DNA of 64,000 nucleotides from Paludibaculum fermentans. Its GTDB lineage: Bacteria > Acidobacteriota > Terriglobia > Bryobacterales > Bryobacteraceae. The notes under the pieces were generated by a model. That model was given only the letters and a program-made list of their open reading frames with translations, was not told the origin of the DNA and made no database searches. The position numbers and the translations under genes were made by a program. This document shows positions 61,701 through 64,000 of the stretch, piece after piece (the stretch's first letter is position 1; each line of letters begins with the position of its first letter). Where the stretch lies: NCBI RefSeq assembly GCF_015277775.1, contig NZ_CP063849.1:4526001-4590000 (forward strand), read 5' to 3'.

Positions 61701-61950
61701 GGACGGCTACGCCTGCGTCCACTGCCACGCGTCGCATGCGATCTTCGACGGCACCTATGGCACGGCGATGAAGGTGGTGGATCCGGGCCAGCCGGAGACC
61801 AGCCTGATCCTGATGAAGCCGACGTCTACATCAGAGTCTGAGGGTGTGGCCGGAGGCAACACGGTGGCTCATGGCGGCGGCATTCGCTGGGCGAAGGACT
61901 CGCCGGAGTACGTGACGATCCTGGAGTGGATCAAGGGCGCCAAGGAGTAA
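58708..61950 (+). CDS. Secreted di-heme c protein with toroid-like and HEAT-repeat regions
   Basis: 1080 residues from ATG 58708, signal peptide FWERLLFACLAAGLGLQG. Regions: a beta-rich N-terminal part (~30-270); a heme c site CVACH (Cys323-His327); an alpha-barrel-like section of the prenyltransferase/squalene-cyclase type (~450-600; EFQTGHALWALHAAGIPA; GRQQPWGGWLDPLQSY); HEAT-like repeats (~610-900; ALIRQAAVEALGRLGQAV; DPVPVIRMDAVKALWQFWF); and a C-terminal cytochrome c domain with CVHCH (Cys1003-His1007). No substrate is known. It starts 90 bp from the divergent cyclophilin gene. Confidence 0.8.
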   Translation: MTHHFWERLLFACLAAGLGLQGQPASLPVVQSRTGPIRTETVTLSELTPASQYSLLYSVASLSGLGPDARLTVQVTQGDSVLAEKVLHAGDADFYTQFRVPRAGKAEVRVSNSGASGQFRLTVNRWPLSDSVRRGPSHRWQDAMEMTLGKTVFASGDDAPYIPLPGTPRTAIVEDPARTDWYQFHFAGSAPKLVFFQIELMERDQVPVNVAVYRLVGGKLEEHFQGEDPVSLPHEVQALPGNKFIPRILREAGEYYVAVRAAHPEYKLRTRLYDPAPYKDPQVAVRTGVDYILAAGDSWHANTPRRGGTLDRVSAVHQETSLCVACHATHFSQRAQLYATRNGYPVVQRQQLQFLSERFYNNPRPFYGFEQEGAVWARMISAPANVLGRMSHLMDLFEDQITGERREKFHQGIAKYLDLYYAGRDKLPGDETNGNTPLVSAHEVAWYAWTETHDGRLPEMVARGEVKNMVDLCYQTLALAEMDKVRYEQQIAGNAKRILSLQRPGGQWAMNFPAGQPEVEFQTGHALWALHAAGIPADHPQVAKAIAYLLGRQQPWGGWLDPLQSYENFRTPFRESQMAILALSAYFPQANRPKGWNSPVIRALSSDPAQLLAQLDEVWDRPSAAVLAGIEAATKSNDALIRQAAVEALGRLGQAVDPSLLGDPSKMVQRTAAWTIRQSYRSKPDVAVTPVLTALASRDDRMRWGGVRVFAAHFSTLATRAPLAAALEKLMNDPVPVIRMDAVKALWQFWFWNADPGVRSGIEDATLQALGQPQHPWVAQNLRHAVYNLADENIRYLYNNWVPLLGRPEDRDQAIRGRLAVESQLAAKFATLLEQGSEPAKEELLRALTEQPLRRADIYDLKADLSMQAPLVYNRIGNDIEQIAFFGDSAERFAAALKPLLSSRDGEMRAMASRAVYLVRSTRFGDVNRLAGETGEQVKFVTAKVEQMPEGAEVARALKPPPVTVAAKSTGPRPAVKVKLDEAYFRGYVQPILEKRGKDGYACVHCHASHAIFDGTYGTAMKVVDPGQPETSLILMKPTSTSESEGVAGGNTVAHGGGIRWAKDSPEYVTILEWIKGAKE

Positions 61951-61952
61951 GC

Positions 61953-61986
61953 GAGAGCCCGGAGACTGCGGGGCCTCCAGGCTCTC
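61953..61986. terminator. Hairpin between convergent genes
   Basis: GAGAGCCCGGAG (61953-61964) pairs with CTCCAGGCTCTC (61975-61986) with one mismatch and a 10-nt loop. It lies between the di-heme gene stop and the TonB-dependent receptor stop and can serve both strands. Confidence 0.65.
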
Positions 61987-61995
61987 GATGGATCA

Positions 61996-64000
61996 TCAGA
62001 AGGTGAATCGCGCCACCAACTGCAGGTAACGCGGCGTGCGGCCGGCCTGGGTGATGTCGAGGGTCCCGAAGGTCGCGCTGGTCGATTGACCCAGCACGCC
62101 ATTGGCAGGCAGCAGGTTCGCGGAGCCGAAGCCCTTGTCGATGCCCGAGTCAGCGAATTCCTTGCGGTTGAAGACGTTCACGGCTTGCGCCGAGAAGGAC
62201 ACGGCCATCCTTTCCCCAATTGCGAATCTGCGATCGAGGGACATGTTCCAGTTGTTGGTGCCCCAGCCGCGCAGGTTCGAGAAGAATCGCGGGGCGGTGC
62301 CGTACCAATAGAGGTCGTTCACGATTTGGGTGTTGCTGGAACCGGGCACAGGCACGGTGAGCGTGCGGCCGGAGAAGGCGTGCGGATTGAAGTAAAGGTA
62401 GCGGTTCTTCGGCACGACGATGGTGGTGCCGTCCGGTAGCGGGTAAGCGGTCTTGCCGTCGCCGTAGGCACGGTACTTTTCGGGGAGGATGGGATCACTC
62501 AGCAGGTCGGGCCGTCCAAAGCCGCTGCCGCCGGTGATGCCCAGGGGGAGGCCGGCAGAGAACGTCGTGAGGCCCGAGACCTTCCACCCGCCGAGAACCT
62601 GCGAGGCAATGGGCGTGTTCGTGAGAAACCGTTTGCCCTTGCCGAACGGCAGGTCGTAGACATAGTAAATGACGGCGCGGTGCGGGATGTCGCTGTTCGA
62701 GACGGAGCGCTCGAGCCCGAAGTTGTTCACGGTGAAGCCGCTGGATCCGCCGCCGTTGCCGGTGTTCCCGGAGTTCACTGAGATGGAGTTCCCGAAGTCG
62801 ATGCTCTTCGACCAGACGTAATTGCCGCCGATTTCGAGCCCGTTCGAGAAGCTGCGGCGCAGCGACACCTGGAAGGCGTGATAGGTGGAACTGCCGAAGC
62901 GCTGCTGGAACTTGGTGACGGTGTTGTAGGCCGGGAAAGGCTTGGCCAGATTCAGCTTAGTGATGGTGGGTCCGCCAATGGTGGCGTTGCTGGCTGGGGC
63001 GAGGCCGTAGAAGGGATTGGCGACCAACGCATTGAGGGGATTCACGCCGGTGGCGATGTACTCGGCCCGGGCCGAGTTGAGGATCGCCTCCGGGATGGCG
63101 TTGGTGCCGTTCACGGGGAACTGCTGCACGATCATGCGTGTGCCCTTGGTCCCGACATAGGAGACCTGCAGGCTGGTGCCTTTACCGAGATCGCGTTCAA
63201 TGGTGAAGTTCCACTGTTGGATGTAAGGCGTGCGCTGATGGCGGTCGAGCGCGGTGACGCTGTAGCCGAGATAGCCGGGATTGCTGGGATCCGCGCCCAG
63301 GATGGTGCCACCACCGCTGAATGAGTCATTGAATGGCCGGGCCAGGATGTCGAAGCCGCTGGCCGGCCGGATGTTCTGGAAGGCCGGATTGCCGAAACCG
63401 TCCGTGCCGAAGCCCTGCGCGCCGCTGCCGACGCCGGTGATCTGGTCGTAGCTGATGCCGTACGCGGAGCGAATGACGCTTTTGTCGTTGAGCCGCCAGG
63501 CGAAGCCGACGCGGGGCGCCCAGTTGCGATAGTCGGGATCAGTCTGCCCTCGCCCGTTGCCGTTGACGCCGGAGAACTCATACAGGCCGGGCGTGCCGGT
63601 GGCATTCGTAGCCTGGGTGTTGAACTGCGAGAGGCGATTGTAGCGCTCGCTGAGAGGGCCCTGGAATTCCCAGCGGAGCCCGAGGTTCACGGTGAGCTTG
63701 CGCGAGACCTTCCAATCGTTCTGGGTATAGCCGCCCAGGTAGACGTTCCGTAGAGCGAGTCGCGGATCGCCGGTAGTGAACTGTCCGCCGCCCACCTGGC
63801 CATTCAGGTTGCCAATGAGGAAGTCGGCCAGCACGAAGCCCTGCGCCTGGTTGTAAGCGAGAGTGGGGCAACCCGGGCCGCTGCAGGCCGTGGTGAAGTT
63901 GTTCGGGGAGAAGGCGAACGAGGGCACGAACGCCTGATAGAAGTTCGTGTAGAGCGGCCGGTATTCCCCACCGAACTTGAGGGTCCAGTTGCCGGCGATC
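61996..64000 (-). CDS. TonB-dependent receptor, C-terminal part (runs off the window)
   Basis: About 668 codons are visible and the frame stays open to the window end, so the N-terminal carboxypeptidase-regulatory-like and plug domains lie outside. Beta-barrel features: NDWKVSRKLTVNLGLRWEFQGP, APRVGFAWRLNDKSVIRSAYG, and the closing strand RYLQLVARFTF with terminal Phe. This is the large Oar-like type common in Acidobacteria, usually importing glycans or peptides across the outer membrane. Ligand unknown. Confidence 0.88.
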   Translation of the reverse strand, partial: IAGNWTLKFGGEYRPLYTNFYQAFVPSFAFSPNNFTTACSGPGCPTLAYNQAQGFVLADFLIGNLNGQVGGGQFTTGDPRLALRNVYLGGYTQNDWKVSRKLTVNLGLRWEFQGPLSERYNRLSQFNTQATNATGTPGLYEFSGVNGNGRGQTDPDYRNWAPRVGFAWRLNDKSVIRSAYGISYDQITGVGSGAQGFGTDGFGNPAFQNIRPASGFDILARPFNDSFSGGGTILGADPSNPGYLGYSVTALDRHQRTPYIQQWNFTIERDLGKGTSLQVSYVGTKGTRMIVQQFPVNGTNAIPEAILNSARAEYIATGVNPLNALVANPFYGLAPASNATIGGPTITKLNLAKPFPAYNTVTKFQQRFGSSTYHAFQVSLRRSFSNGLEIGGNYVWSKSIDFGNSISVNSGNTGNGGGSSGFTVNNFGLERSVSNSDIPHRAVIYYVYDLPFGKGKRFLTNTPIASQVLGGWKVSGLTTFSAGLPLGITGGSGFGRPDLLSDPILPEKYRAYGDGKTAYPLPDGTTIVVPKNRYLYFNPHAFSGRTLTVPVPGSSNTQIVNDLYWYGTAPRFFSNLRGWGTNNWNMSLDRRFAIGERMAVSFSAQAVNVFNRKEFADSGIDKGFGSANLLPANGVLGQSTSATFGTLDITQAGRTPRYLQLVARFTF

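Noticed and set aside
1-64000. tRNA, rRNA, CRISPR or riboswitch features
   Set aside because: I looked through the intergenic regions and saw no cloverleaf, regularly spaced spacer-repeat array or known aptamer pattern; the only regular array is the IS21 end repeats, which are contiguous with no spacers.

Overview
The window is high-G+C DNA with dense operons, many 4-bp ATGA gene overlaps and little intergenic space. The gene families point to an acidobacterium, probably of the Bryobacterales/Solibacter group. This is an inference from family content: two PadR repressors each overlapping an unusually large MacB/FtsX-type orphan permease, a TonB-dependent receptor ending in the acidobacterial style, several secreted proteins of unknown function, RHS/YD-repeat debris and a REP-associated transposase remnant. 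No rRNA, tRNA or CRISPR array was seen.

Layout. 1-3.3 kb: end of an RND efflux adaptor and its outer-membrane factor, then a secreted DUF1593/Sde182-like protein. 3.3-12 kb: a Tat-exported PLP enzyme, two AraC regulators, a PadR-permease module with its own inverted-repeat operator, an F420-type oxidoreductase, a methyltransferase and a small membrane protein. 12-22 kb: a complete nitrate assimilation cluster on the minus strand (hemD, cobA, a DmsB-DmsC-like iron-sulfur/membrane fusion, nasA, nirB, nirD, narK), joined gene to gene mostly by ATGA overlaps. A divergent precorrin-2 dehydrogenase completes siroheme supply and heads a plus-strand run: Hsp70-like ATPase, Ca2+/H+ antiporter, cyclase-family hydrolase and SDR.

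26.2-34.2 kb is a degenerate, partly lower-G+C accessory island. It holds an IS21 remnant with five 23-bp end repeats abutting an RHS fragment, two small unknown genes, a RAYT (REP-associated transposase) pseudogene that contains a 273-bp element with ~32-bp terminal inverted repeats, a secreted unknown, an RHS gene with an amber codon and a YELLH motif in its tail, and a chimeric sulfatase pseudogene. The decamer CAGGACGTCC recurs four times at segment boundaries here.

34.2-64 kb returns to ordinary chromosome: ArsR-SRPBCC-hydrolase; an ECF sigma / membrane-anchored / secretin-like trio; a sugar-type dehydrogenase with rhamnulokinase; clpP with an Rrf2 regulator; AsmA; a Tat-type GH32; an inositol-monophosphatase-like phosphatase; an acyl-CoA synthetase; isocitrate dehydrogenase; a second PadR-permease module; a TetR regulator with an Lnt-like N-acyltransferase behind a striking tandem palindromic operator; a two-domain cyclophilin; a 1080-residue secreted protein with two heme c motifs; and the C-terminal part of a TonB-dependent receptor running off the window.
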